A stretch of 30,755 nucleotides of DNA from positions 1 through 30,755 of the forward strand of contig JAHBMJ010001389.1 in NCBI GenBank assembly GCA_018398765.1, read 5' to 3'. Source of the DNA: Chromera velia. Its lineage: Eukaryota; Sar; Chromeraceae. The notes beneath the pieces were generated by a model. The model did no database searches and was not told the DNA's origin. It saw nothing but the letters and a program-made list of their open reading frames with translations. The translations under genes and the position numbers were made by a program. How positions within the stretch are numbered: the stretch's first letter is position 1; the number at the start of each line of letters is the position of its first letter. Shown piece by piece: positions 1-8,237 of the stretch.

Positions 1-1
1 C

Positions 2-120
2 AGGACAGTCGTAGTCTTCTCCATCGCTCCACCACAACTTGTCCGGGTACCCCTCATAGACGAGTGAGTATTGAACTTTCCCGTCTTTTTCTCTTTTCCC
101 TAGTATGACTTCTTTCACTC
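2..120 (-). pseudogene. Chromodomain at the end of the Ty3/gypsy pol, cut by the window edge
   Basis: The minus-strand frame ending at 118 reads VKEVILGKREKDGKVQYSL, followed by VYEGYPDKLWW. This fits the chromodomain pattern of a first strand, a K/R-rich turn, a Y-x-V strand, the G-Y-P motif and then tryptophan. Chromodomains in this position are known to steer integration towards marked chromatin. A lysine/arginine-rich linker precedes it. Its frame differs from the integrase frame that stops at 243, so at least one indel separates them. The C-terminal helix of the domain lies outside the window. Confidence 0.7.
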
Positions 121-242
121 CTGTTTGGGTCTCTGTCTTCTTTTTCAACCATTTGCTTCTTCTGTCTCGTTTTTTTCTTTTTGGTCTCGAGGGAATGCTT
201 GAACGGCAACACGCTTTCACTCTGTGTGGAAGCCGAGCTTTG

Positions 243-977
243 CTATTCGATTACTTGCCAGTAGATGGCTTCAAGAACGATTCTCGCAGAGTCATGGTTT
301 GTGAGTATGTCCTGTTTGTTTCCAGCAAGTTCTCTTCTTTCTACTTTCCAGTCTCCCTTTCTGTCTCGAGCTTTCCTTACAAGTGCTCCTTCCAAGAAAT
401 GCAATGTGAAGTGCTGTCCTCCTTTGACTGTCCTAATGTTTTCTATTCTCGCCTTGATTCGTTCTTTCACCTGCAACTCTTCTGCTGAGTGATAGTAAAA
501 GAGAATGGTCTCTCCTTCCCTCAACGGCTTCCTGTCGGGAAAGAAATCGAATCCCTTTTCTGGAAGCGGTCGAGTTTCCGTTTCCATTTCCTCATCCTCC
601 TGTTCTTTGTTGTCTCCGTCTGCAGGCGATCTTATCTTCTTTTCTGTGTCTCTTTCTTGTCCTTCTTTTTTCTCAGGTTGGTCGTTCTGTTCTTTTTTCC
701 TCACATGCATGTTGAAAATCTCTTTGTTTTCCTTGTAATCTCTGCTGAAGTACGGTTTCACTCTGTATCTGTTTACCGTTTGGCTTGATTGGTTTCCCGG
801 CTTTTTGATGACCAGAGTACGATTCGGTCTCACTTGTGTGATCATGTACGGCCCCTCATATAATGGTGCGAGTGCTTTGCTGATTCCTTTTTGAGTAGGC
901 GGCTTTTCCAGCCACACGTACATGCCTTCTTTGTATTCCAGTACTTTTTTTGGATCGATGCGAAGCACTCTGAGCAT
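243..977 (-). pseudogene. Integrase C-terminal (GPY-type) module with long charged extension
   Basis: This open stretch of 244 codons continues the integrase frame. The first third holds the GPY-type module: a strand around EGMYVWLEKP, then LAPLYEGPYMITQVRPNRTL and VNRYRVKPYF. Such modules contact DNA and the integrase core in Ty3/gypsy elements. The middle third is a highly charged linker rich in E, K, Q and D. The last third (around LREGETILFYYHSAEE to ALVRKARDRKGDWK) looks like a small beta-rich fold resembling SH3 or Tudor barrels, but I cannot assign it to a family. The frame ends in a TAG at 243-245, and the chromodomain follows in another frame. Confidence 0.75.
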
Positions 978-1606
978 TTTCTGCTGTGCTGCTACCTCAA
1001 AAAGTTCTCTTCTATCTTTCGATTCATTTTGTAGCTCAGCGAGAAGCTCAACGTACTCGGATGGGAAGACAGGTCCTCTTGCTTCTGTTAGTGAAACAAG
1101 GTAACGTAGGGGGTGGTTTGGCTGTCGTTGAAAGAGACAAAAGAACGGAGAAACTCCTGTGCTCGTGTGTACTGCAGAATTGTGAGCGAAGGCAGCAAAA
1201 GGAAGGAAGTCTGTCCAGTTCTTTTAGTTTTTATCAATGTAGCAAGAGAGCACAAACTTCATGTCTTTATGGAAGCGCTCAAGTCTTCCGTTAGTCTGAG
1301 GGTGATAGCTTATTGTCTTTACTTTGTTGGTCCCGACTAAATGATATACTGCCTCCGTAATCTATGCGAGCATGTTACTTCCCTGATTGGAAAGAAGCCT
1401 GATTGGCCTCCCGTATCTGCAGAAAATGGTGCGGACTAAACTTTGGGTGATCGTCGATGCCTTGGCGTCTGGAACGGTATCCACCTCAACCCATCTGCTG
1501 GTGAGGTCCATATATGTGATCGCATATCGCATGCCGTCTTTACTGTAAGTGAATGGTCCCGTGATGTCGATTGCCCACGACGAGAGCAGTTCGATGTCCA
1601 AAAACT
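978..1606 (-). pseudogene. Integrase catalytic core, inactivated
   Basis: The retroviral-type integrase core is readable in one frame with two stops (TAG at 1362-1364 and TAA at 1224-1226). The first catalytic aspartate lies in WAIDITGPF, followed by the typical ITYMDLTSRWVEV strand. The second acidic site, normally S-D-Q-G, reads LLSNQGSN, so the aspartate has become asparagine. The glutamate motif is intact in YHPQTNGRLERF. Downstream, FAAFAHNSAVHTSTGVSPFF matches the end of the core. The stops and the lost aspartate make integration activity impossible from this copy. Confidence 0.85.
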
Positions 1607-1639
1607 TTTAGACCATAAATCCTTCTTGCTGTTTTCTTC

Positions 1640-1830
1640 TCTTCTTCTCTTGACATTTTTGGCATGATTTGATATGCTTTTTGATGTTTGTGATCATGGA
1701 TGACCAGAAAAAATAGTGAGAAATGTTTTAAATGCATTGGTTAATACCTGGGTGGCCTTGGAGTTTGCATTCATGAAATTCAGTGAGGACTTTCTCCTTC
1801 ATTCCTTTTGATACTACCAACAAAAATCTT
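1640..1830 (-). pseudogene. Integrase N-terminal HHCC zinc-binding segment, broken
   Basis: The same minus-strand frame as the integrase core shows two histidines in EFHECKLQGHPGIN and two cysteines in SCQKCQEK. These are the H-H-C-C zinc ligands that precede the core in Ty3/gypsy integrases. The stretch between them carries a TAA just after the second histidine, and another stop separates the segment from the core start (DIELLSSWAID). The upstream RNase H tail is in a different frame, with the shift near 1880-1895. Confidence 0.75.
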
Positions 1831-1989
1831 GTTCCTTTTTCATGCCTGTTCGCAGGAGGAAGTAAACGGAAAAGCATGTCCTCGTGCAATACATAGAGAG
1901 GCGATTGGCCGAGAATGCGTGTTCTCTCTTGACTGGAAGTCTCCGTTTTTTAGGAATTCACTCATGTGTCGTGTTTCTGGGTCGTCTTG

Positions 1990-2640
1990 CTATGCCTTTT
2001 TTATCTCGTCAGCTGAAAACGGATCGGGTAATTCAATGGCTGGTTTGGCTTGCTCTTTCTTTTTCTCTTCTTCCCCCTTCCCTTCCTGTTTTTCTTCTTC
2101 TCCTTCTCTTGTCCTTTTCCTTGTTGCAGCAACTACAAGCGAGTGGTCTGTTTCCTCATCTGGAACTGCGGGAGGGAACTGCTCGTGCACAAAAGGAGGT
2201 CGGCTGAGACTATCTGTGTCCGTGTTTGAACATCCAGGTTTATGTTTTATATCGTAGTCATACATAAACAGAGTGATCGACCAATGATGGAGTCGTGCGT
2301 TGGTGTTTTTCTGCTTTTTAATGTACTTCAACGCTTTGCAATCTGTTCAGACAGTGAACGGTCGTCCGTACAGGTACTTCTTGAATTGATTTGTAACCAT
2401 CCAGTAGAATGCAAATCCTTCTTTCTCTGTTGCTCCCCATTTCTGTTCTGTTTCTATCAATTTTCGAGAGGCATACTGAATGACTTTTTCCTTCTGATTT
2501 TCGTCTAACTGACAGAGGATGCCTAAAATTGCCTCTCCACTTGCGTCTGTCTTTAAGATGAAGGGCTTATTCAGGTCTGGGTGTGCTAAAACAGGTCGTG
2601 ATGAGAGTGCATTCTTTAGTTTTTGCCACGCTACTTCTTA
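1990..2640 (-). pseudogene. RNase H domain of the Ty3/gypsy element, with stops
   Basis: Directly after the RT stop at 2638-2640 the same frame continues with VAWQKLKNALSSRPVLAH, the usual RT-RNase H connection. It is followed by ILKTDASGEAILG (first catalytic aspartate), ATEKEGFAFYW (glutamate region) and TDCKALKYI (next aspartate). A TGA at 2347-2349 interrupts just before TDCKAL. The end reads DTDSLSRPP, matching the N-x-x-A-D-x-L-S-R motif that closes the domain in this family, with the usual N and A both replaced. A charged E/K-rich spacer then runs to a stop at 1990. Confidence 0.85.
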
Positions 2641-3759
2641 TGGTTGTTCCCATATGAAGATGCTGTCCTTTTTTAGCAGAGCCAGAAGGGGTTCTGCAAT
2701 GTTTGAGAACCCTTCTATGTATCGTCTATAGAAGGAACATATGCTGATAAAGCTCTTTACTTGCTTGATCGTTCTCGGTCGCTCACATTTCTGAATGACC
2801 TCTATTCTCTCTGCAGATGGTCTTATACCCTCGTCAGAAACGTCGTGACCCAGATAGCAAAGCTTTCTGGTCACGAATCTGCACTTCGAGAAGGCAAGTT
2901 TTCCTCCCGCCTCTTTTATTCTCTCCAGCACTTTCTCCAGATCAGTCATGGCCTTCGAAAAGAAGTCCGATGCCAGCATGACATCGTCGATGTAACTTGA
3001 TATGCATACATCTGGCAAGCCTGCAAACAACTTGTTGACTGCCTTTTGAAAACAGCCAGGCCCGATATTGATTCCCATAGGTCGGCGAATGAAGCAGTGC
3101 TGACCAAATTCTGTCACGAAAGCAAGTTTTTCCTGATCTGCCTCTCTGACAGCTAACTGAAAGAAGCCACTCTGATAGTCCAACAGATTGAAAAATGATT
3201 TCTCTTGTAGTCTATGCAGCATTTCATCCATATTTGGGATTGGATATCGATCGACTTTCAGCACAGAATTCAGATGATATAGGTCAATGCATACTCGATA
3301 ACCATCTCCTTTTGGTTTCTTTACGATCAAAATTGGGTGCCCCCATTCCGATGAACATGGCTTAATCACTCCTTGTTTTTGCAGGCGTTCAAGGTACTCC
3401 TTCAAGACTCCCTTCAAGGCGTATGGAACAGGTTGGGGTCTACTGTAGATCAGTTCTGCTCCCTGTGTGTCAATCTTGCACTCCATTCCTTTCCACAGTC
3501 CTGGATCATCCTCATACGGAACGAGACACGTGAAACGAAGAAGAAGGGATCTCAGTTGTTCTTTTTCTGATGGAGATAAGTGAAACGCATTTTTGAGTGC
3601 TTTTTCTATCTCTTTTCTCGCCTCTGTTTCTCTTTTCTCTCTATTTTGACCTTTACTGTCTGATTGTGATTGATCAGACAGGTTGGGTGCAGGCTGTTTT
3701 GGCACTTGCGGTTTTTTTCTTTTCTCTGGTTCTTCGAGTATCACCGAGGCGACGCTCAA
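2638..3759 (-). pseudogene. Ty3/gypsy reverse transcriptase domain (fragment of dead pol)
   Basis: This uninterrupted 373-codon stretch carries a complete-looking Ty3/gypsy RT. An N-terminal charged linker leads to RPQPVPYALKGVLKEYLERL and GVIKPCSSEWGHPILIVKKP, then RVCIDLYHLNSV (the usual R-x-D-Y-R-x-L-N motif, altered), FFNLLDYQSGFFQL (the D-L-x-x-G-Y site), RRPMGINIGPGCFQ and the catalytic box SSYIDDVMLAS. After it come KCRFVTRKLCYLGHDVS and FISICSFYRRYIEGFS. YIDD is the expected variant of YxDD. The domain reads intact, but flanking stops on both sides (3781-3783 and 2638-2640) cut it off from the rest of pol. It has no conventional start codon context. Confidence 0.92.
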
Positions 3760-3780
3760 GTTAATTGAAAGAGTGAAGGC

Positions 3781-4029
3781 TCATTTGGTGGTGTTGATCG
3801 CTATTAGTGAGATCTTTCTGTTTTCTACTATGCTTGTGGTGTTGGCAAAAATGATCCTATGAGGCTTGTTTCTGCAGATTGGGTCTACAGTAACCGGTGC
3901 CCCGTTTGGGATCAAGGATCCTTTCGGCAGTGGAATTTCAGGGTGCGTCAGTATACTCTCTTTGAGAGTTTCTCTTTTCGCTGTACTGACAAGCACGGGT
4001 AGCAGCATCTTTTTCTTTTCCATCACCAC
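3781..4029 (-). pseudogene. Protease-to-RT linker segment of the Ty3/gypsy pol
   Basis: This 82-codon stretch shares the frame of the RT domain 20 bp downstream. It contains PEIPLPKGSLIPNGAPVTVD and IIFANTTSIVENRKISLIAI, which resemble the short beta-rich segment between protease and RT in Ty3/gypsy polyproteins. No D-S/T-G protease site is visible. The assignment rests on position and frame more than on motifs. Another short coding-like stretch in a different frame lies upstream (about 4044-4300), but I cannot name it. Confidence 0.45.
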
Positions 4030-4320
4030 GTGTTAAGGTTTACTTAGAGGGGTTGGCGCTAGTGAGTGCTTGCAGAGGTTCAAGGGTCTTCAGGGCTTGA
4101 TGTCGCTGGAGCGGTTCAGGTCGATCCCTAGTGACAGACTCGATCGATGTCAGGAGCATGGAGCTTTCTTGCGATTCAGCGATCGATCTGATTTCATGGT
4201 AGTCTTCCAGAAAGTCTTTTGGAAGTCTTTCATGTGATTTTGATCGAAATGCGACAGGCCAAAATCTGTATAGTACAGGACGTTAACGTCCCGTCTCTTT
4301 TCTTGTTGATCCTTAAAAAG
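4030..4320. other. Unassigned sequence between Ty3/gypsy pol and tRNA-like relic
   Basis: About 290 bp with no recognisable motif. The minus strand has a stretch without stops for roughly 75 codons ending at 4044-4046. It may be eroded gag/protease sequence, but nothing diagnostic such as a zinc knuckle or protease site is present. Confidence 0.3.
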
Positions 4321-4400
4321 GCAGGTAGCGAGGATTGAACCTATGATCTTCTATTTGTTAATGTTGTATGTTAACTACTAAGTCATGAACGTAAGCGACA
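4321..4400 (-). pseudogene. tRNA-like relic (pseudo-tRNA or tRNA-derived SINE head)
   Basis: On the minus strand a perfect B-box (GGTTCAATCC) is followed by CTCGCTACC, which looks like the 3' side of a tRNA T-stem and acceptor stem, and then by a TTTTT run that could end pol III transcription. About 45 bp upstream, TGACTTAGTAGTTAACA resembles an A-box/D-arm, and AGATC sits at the variable-loop position. The acceptor, anticodon and T-stems do not pair properly, so this is not a working tRNA. A SINE or an ancient pseudogene fits best. Confidence 0.35.
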
Positions 4401-4658
4401 CACACCATTCTCTTTTGCTTAGCACTATTTTTGATTAAGTCAATTTATTTAATTCTCATTTTCTTTCTAGTCACGCTTTGATAGCGCATAGCAGAATGAA
4501 CAAATGAATGAATGAATTAAGGGGGCGACCTCTATAAGACCGTGACAAAACGGCAGCAGTGTCACAGTTTAGCTAGGGCACCACTAAACTAGCCATTAAA
4601 TCACTTGCCACTTCATAATCACTATCTAGATCACTATTACTATTTGCTTTCATCATGT

Positions 4659-5552
4659 AAGATTTTTGCTTTATTGATGGACTTAAAGATCAGGAAGGAG
4701 GTAAAAATTAATGAAAGGCAGCTCGGCTTCAGACAGGGGGTAGGGACAAGGGAGGCCTTCGCTGCTCTGTCTTCGTTAATTCTCAGCTCCAAAAAGAAGA
4801 AGAGCCCTCTGATTGCTACGTTCGTTGATTTCAACAAGGTGTTTGATACAGTTCCTCGGGTCAAAATATTAGAGAGGCTCAAGGAGGAAGGAGTAAGCCA
4901 AGCCGATGTTTGGATAATTCATTCGATGTATAGTTAGGTGAAGGCTCGGGTGGATGGGGCAACAGAATGCTTTTCAGAAGGCGGAGGAGTAAAACAAGGC
5001 GATCCTCTCTCTCCTCTCCTCTTTTTTCTTTTCATCAACAATTTGCATAACTCTGTCAGCTCTGATAATGAAAACAAGAATCAAAACTCGGCTGGGGGTA
5101 CTGATAGAGAGACTCTTGTCAGACTGTCTGACGTTTTAATCGAAAGCATCGGATATGCTGACGACCTTGTCCTGTTTGCTCACAGTGTTTCAGACTTGCA
5201 GAAACGCCTGTCTTGCCTCGAGGACTATTGTAAGGAGCACGGCCTGAAGGTGAATTTAAAAAAGATAAAAGTTATGCATCTCTCCTCCTCCGACCTCGAC
5301 CTAGTGCCCCGGACCCCTTTTCTTTATGAAAGCAGACCAGTGGAAGCGGTGAGTAAATATAAGTATTTGGGCAACTGGGTTTTTAAGGGCAGGGACCTTA
5401 GCAAGACAGTCGAAGCCCGCATTGAGGCGGCAGAGAAGGCTTTGGGGGCTGTGTTTGGTACTCTCTCTTCTCTGGGCTTTGTTTCTCCCTTTTTTAAAAT
5501 TACTTTGTTCAAGGCCCTCTGGCTGCCAGTCGTGCTGTATGGATCCCACTGA
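4659..5552 (+). pseudogene. Non-LTR reverse transcriptase domain, with in-frame stop
   Basis: One frame holds the conserved RT blocks in order: ERQLGFRQGVGTREA (motif 2), FVDFNKVFDTVPR (motif A, catalytic aspartate), GGVKQGDPLSPLLFFLFIN (motif B), YADDLVLFA at 5154-5180 (motif C, catalytic pair), GLKVNLKKIKVM (motif D) and SKYKYLGNWV (thumb entry). The G-V-K-Q-G-D-P-L-S-P-L-L-F signature is typical of LINE-type rather than LTR enzymes. A TAG at 4935-4937 splits motif A from motif B. The end VVLYGSH meets TGA at 5550-5552, after which the expected continuation is in another frame. The enzyme cannot be made intact. Confidence 0.9.
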
Positions 5553-6040
5553 GAAAAACAGATATTGCCTGCCTTGATGCATTATAGTTACGTTTTGTTT
5601 GATGTTGTTTTGGTCTCTCCCATCACTCCTTTGTTTCGCCTTCCCTTCTCTCTCTCTCTCTCAAGTCATTCAATTCTCTACTTGGTAAGTTAAGTGGGGG
5701 CTTCATCCAATGCATTAAATCGATCGACCGTGCTCTACCCCAGGCAGTATGGAATGAGTGCTTGGCTGGCTCATGTGAACCCTTCGTTAAGACAGTAAAA
5801 TAGCTGGCGATTCCATTAGATTGCTCCCTTTTGTAGCCTCTATTGCCAAGCATGGTAGGGGACAAGTTTAAAGGGAAGCGCAAGGGCAGAAGGAAAAGAG
5901 CGGCAAAAAAGATCGTAGAGGGTGCCTAGCTGTCCGACTGGTTGAAAGAAGAAACTAGAAACGTTAGAGACAGAGACGGAATTTTTTCCTACGTTGCGAA
6001 TCTCTCCCCTTTCTAATCAGAGAATCCGTCCAGACAGCGT

Positions 6041-6517
6041 TTGGCCATGCACCTTCTGAGTGAAAGGAAATGGCATCCGAGAAGTGAAATGATAGAGTGC
6101 AGTGTTAAACCTCTGCCAAAGAGTCTGTTGCAGTCCTCCGCAAGCTTCCGTGCGCTTTTCAGGGCTTTCACAGGGGGGGATACAGATAGAACCCAACCGG
6201 AACGGCTGTGTGATAAATGTTTGTCCCCCTTACGTGTGATCAAAGATGAGGTTCATGTTCTGACGGAATGTAAGGACACAGAAAGGGAACGGAACAGGCT
6301 GAAAGAACTGTACGAAATTGCGAAGCAGAAAGCGCCCATTGACATAAGAATACAGATCGCACAGCGTGTTGCAAGTGCAACCGGGAGGGGCACTTCTGAT
6401 AATGAGAAAAAAATGAAGGATATGGTGTTACTGTTGTACATAATTCTGCCTAGAAGCGGTTCCAAAGCTATAGCCGACTGTCTCAAGAAGGTCCATTCTG
6501 TTGATAAAGCAAGTTGA
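6041..6517 (+). pseudogene. C-terminal zinc-knuckle-like end of the non-LTR element
   Basis: This open stretch of about 158 codons contains a C-x2-C-x11-H-x4-C motif (CDKC, then a histidine, then TEC) at about 6209-6271, followed by a basic, helical tail. A cysteine/histidine motif downstream of the RT thumb is common in non-LTR retroelements and is thought to bind nucleic acid. The frame differs from that of the RT, so at least one indel lies between 5552 and 6041. The upstream region (5850-6020) contains basic, lysine-rich coding remnants with stops. Confidence 0.65.
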
Positions 6518-6642
6518 GGTGAATCGATCCGATTGGCATACAGGCTTCCTCATCCCCCCCCCCCATGAATGTGTGCTCTGGGTTGTCCTCAAAGCCTTGC
6601 TAGTGGCTTGGGATTTGATGTCGCTAAATCTAGGATTTAACC

Positions 6643-6672
6643 CTCAATCATCATCATCATCATCATCATCAT
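6643..6672 (+). repeat. (ATC)n tail of the non-LTR element
   Basis: About ten ATC units follow directly after the motif AACCCTCA at 6639-6646, about 125 bp past the stop of the element's last coding segment. An (ATT)n stretch follows at about 6683-6698. The position fits a 3' tail of a non-LTR insertion. Confidence 0.7.
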
Positions 6673-8237
6673 GTTAGATAACATTATTATTATTATTAAT
6701 CGGTCTATAGGCCATCATGCAATGCACATACTAAAGAGCGTAATTAAATAAAAAAGGGCTGCCGCAAGGGCATATAAAACCAGATTTAACTTTGAAAAAG
6801 TATGAAAGTAATATAAAACAATCAGCTACGCGCCTAGTTATGTCACGTACTACAAGCATACATGTAAATATGACTAAAACTAATGGGTCTGCCAGGGGTC
6901 ATTCATAGTCGACTTGAGTGAGCCGCCGGGAACTCTTCGCCCGAGGCCATTCCCTTTCACACTTTCCCCCCGTCAACAAAAAGACCAATACACACTCGCA
7001 AGCTTGAGGACTTCCCAACCAAGACCATTCTTTTCAGTTACGATCAAGTCGATACCTAAATCAGCAGTATAAAGACTCAGAGCTAGACTCAGAGTCAAAA
7101 TTTGAAGACCTTGCGGGAACGCATTAAATGCAGAACCGCATCGACAGCGCTTCATATACACGCATGGAGTTCAACATGGACCAGTCACCGCAAAGATGCC
7201 CGTGCAAACCGCAGCACCACTGAGAAACGTCACGCAGTGAAAAAGCTGTTGTGTGATACATGTATGGTTTTGTTCCCTCTATCTTCTAATATGCAAAATT
7301 GCTCGATCTTCATTCACAATTTCTTTCCGCCATCCTTACCGCTCTCTGGTCTCCATCTCATGGCGAGGGAAGAACCCTGACAATCGGAGCAGGACGAAAT
7401 TTTTGCATTGAAGAGCAAAGAAATGTGCAATGACGGGCAAGCTGAAAAGCAACCACCGGGGCTGGAAGGACAACCGGCAGTGCTTTCCAAAGAAGGGAAC
7501 TGTTCGACCAAAAATTTGGACTCGGTGGGCCTCACCAGCCCTTGCGAGGCTTTCCTGTGATGCTTTCTTCTCACAGTGCTTCGCAGTCTGACGCAGCTCT
7601 CACCCACCTGAGAATAGTTTCGCTGAAGATCGGAAAGAACTGCAGTACACAGAGGGAGTCACGCGGGAGTCTCGAGATAGAGGAAAAAAGGGAGGAACGA
7701 GGTATCAAGGAAAGTTTGGAAGCGCGGCCAGGAAGCAGGAAAGTATGAAGGAAGCAATGAAGGGACGAACGACGACCGGAAGCCTGACAAAACTGCGGAG
7801 GACGAAAGGGGGGAGGAAGGATAGGGAGAAGAGAGAAAGGAAAGAGGGGAACAAGGGAGGGAGGGAGGAGGGGGGAGCGAAGGAAGGAGAGAATGCATTG
7901 TGACGGTGACATGGATCACAGAGATGAAATCTTTGGGAGGCTGACCCAAAACACCCCAAATTCTGACGACACTCTGCGGAATTCTCGGATATGTGACTGC
8001 ACAACAAAGAAAAATGAACGCACAATTGTTTACTTCTCTAATTCACATGGAGCTCCGGAGACGGTGACTTCTTGCACTGCAGGCTTCACTCGGGTTAGAG
8101 CAGGGAAGAAGCGGCCGCGCTACTCGAATGCCGTACACGGGGGAGGATACAGATTGCCGACGAAAACTGGTGACATATCGAGATCTGTCATTCCTGCGTG
8201 AAGCTCTGAGAGACTAGAAACTTTGTGAAGCAGAGAG
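6673..8237. other. Gene-free stretch between the retroelement and the ankyrin gene
   Basis: No conserved coding signal was found on either strand. The first 230 bp are AT-rich. Around 6890-6960 the sequence becomes GC-richer without a recognisable motif. From about 7640 to 7905 the plus strand is a strongly purine-rich tract. The last 300 bp probably include the 3' UTR of the ankyrin gene, which is transcribed leftwards and stops at 8238. Confidence 0.5.
7640..7905 (+). repeat. Purine-rich low-complexity tract
   Basis: About 265 bp on the plus strand consist mainly of A and G, with GGA, GAAGG and GGGAGG runs, densest at 7795-7895. Open frames on the opposite strand here are only proline/serine/leucine translations of this tract and are not genes. 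Long purine tracts of this kind can adopt triplex structure. Its position downstream of the ankyrin stop places it near the 3' end of that transcript. Confidence 0.7.

Larger units (their letters stand above)
1..4029 (-). mobile_element. Degenerate Ty3/gypsy (chromovirus-type) LTR retrotransposon, pol region
   Basis: Reading the minus strand from 4029 down to 1 gives the module order of a Ty3/gypsy polyprotein: protease-RT linker, reverse transcriptase, RNase H, integrase zinc finger, integrase core, integrase C-terminal module, a charged extension and a chromodomain. An integrase downstream of RT/RNase H is the Ty3/gypsy order, and a terminal chromodomain defines chromoviruses. The copy is dead. 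In-frame stops lie at 3781-3783, 2638-2640, 2347-2349, 1990-1992, 1362-1364, 1224-1226 and 243-245, with more in the zinc-finger segment. The frame shifts once near 1880-1895 and again between 243 and 118. No gag, protease catalytic motif, primer-binding site or LTR was found. The left end runs off the window and the right end is undefined, with recognisable pol stopping near 4029. Confidence 0.9.
4640..6672 (+). mobile_element. 5'-truncated, broken non-LTR (LINE-type) retroelement with ATC-repeat tail
   Basis: A plus-strand reverse transcriptase of non-LTR type starts abruptly near 4659 at motif 1 (KIFALLMDLKI). It runs through the palm motifs and thumb, then decays through stops and frameshifts. 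It resumes as an open C-terminal segment with a C-C-H-C motif at 6041-6517. A short 3' untranslated stretch follows and ends in ATC trinucleotides (6643-6672). Missing endonuclease and N-terminal sequence at the 5' side, plus a simple-repeat tail at the 3' side, are what target-primed reverse transcription typically leaves. I could not identify a target-site duplication. Breaks include TAG at 4935-4937, TGA at 5550-5552 and further stops between 5580 and 6020. Confidence 0.85.
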
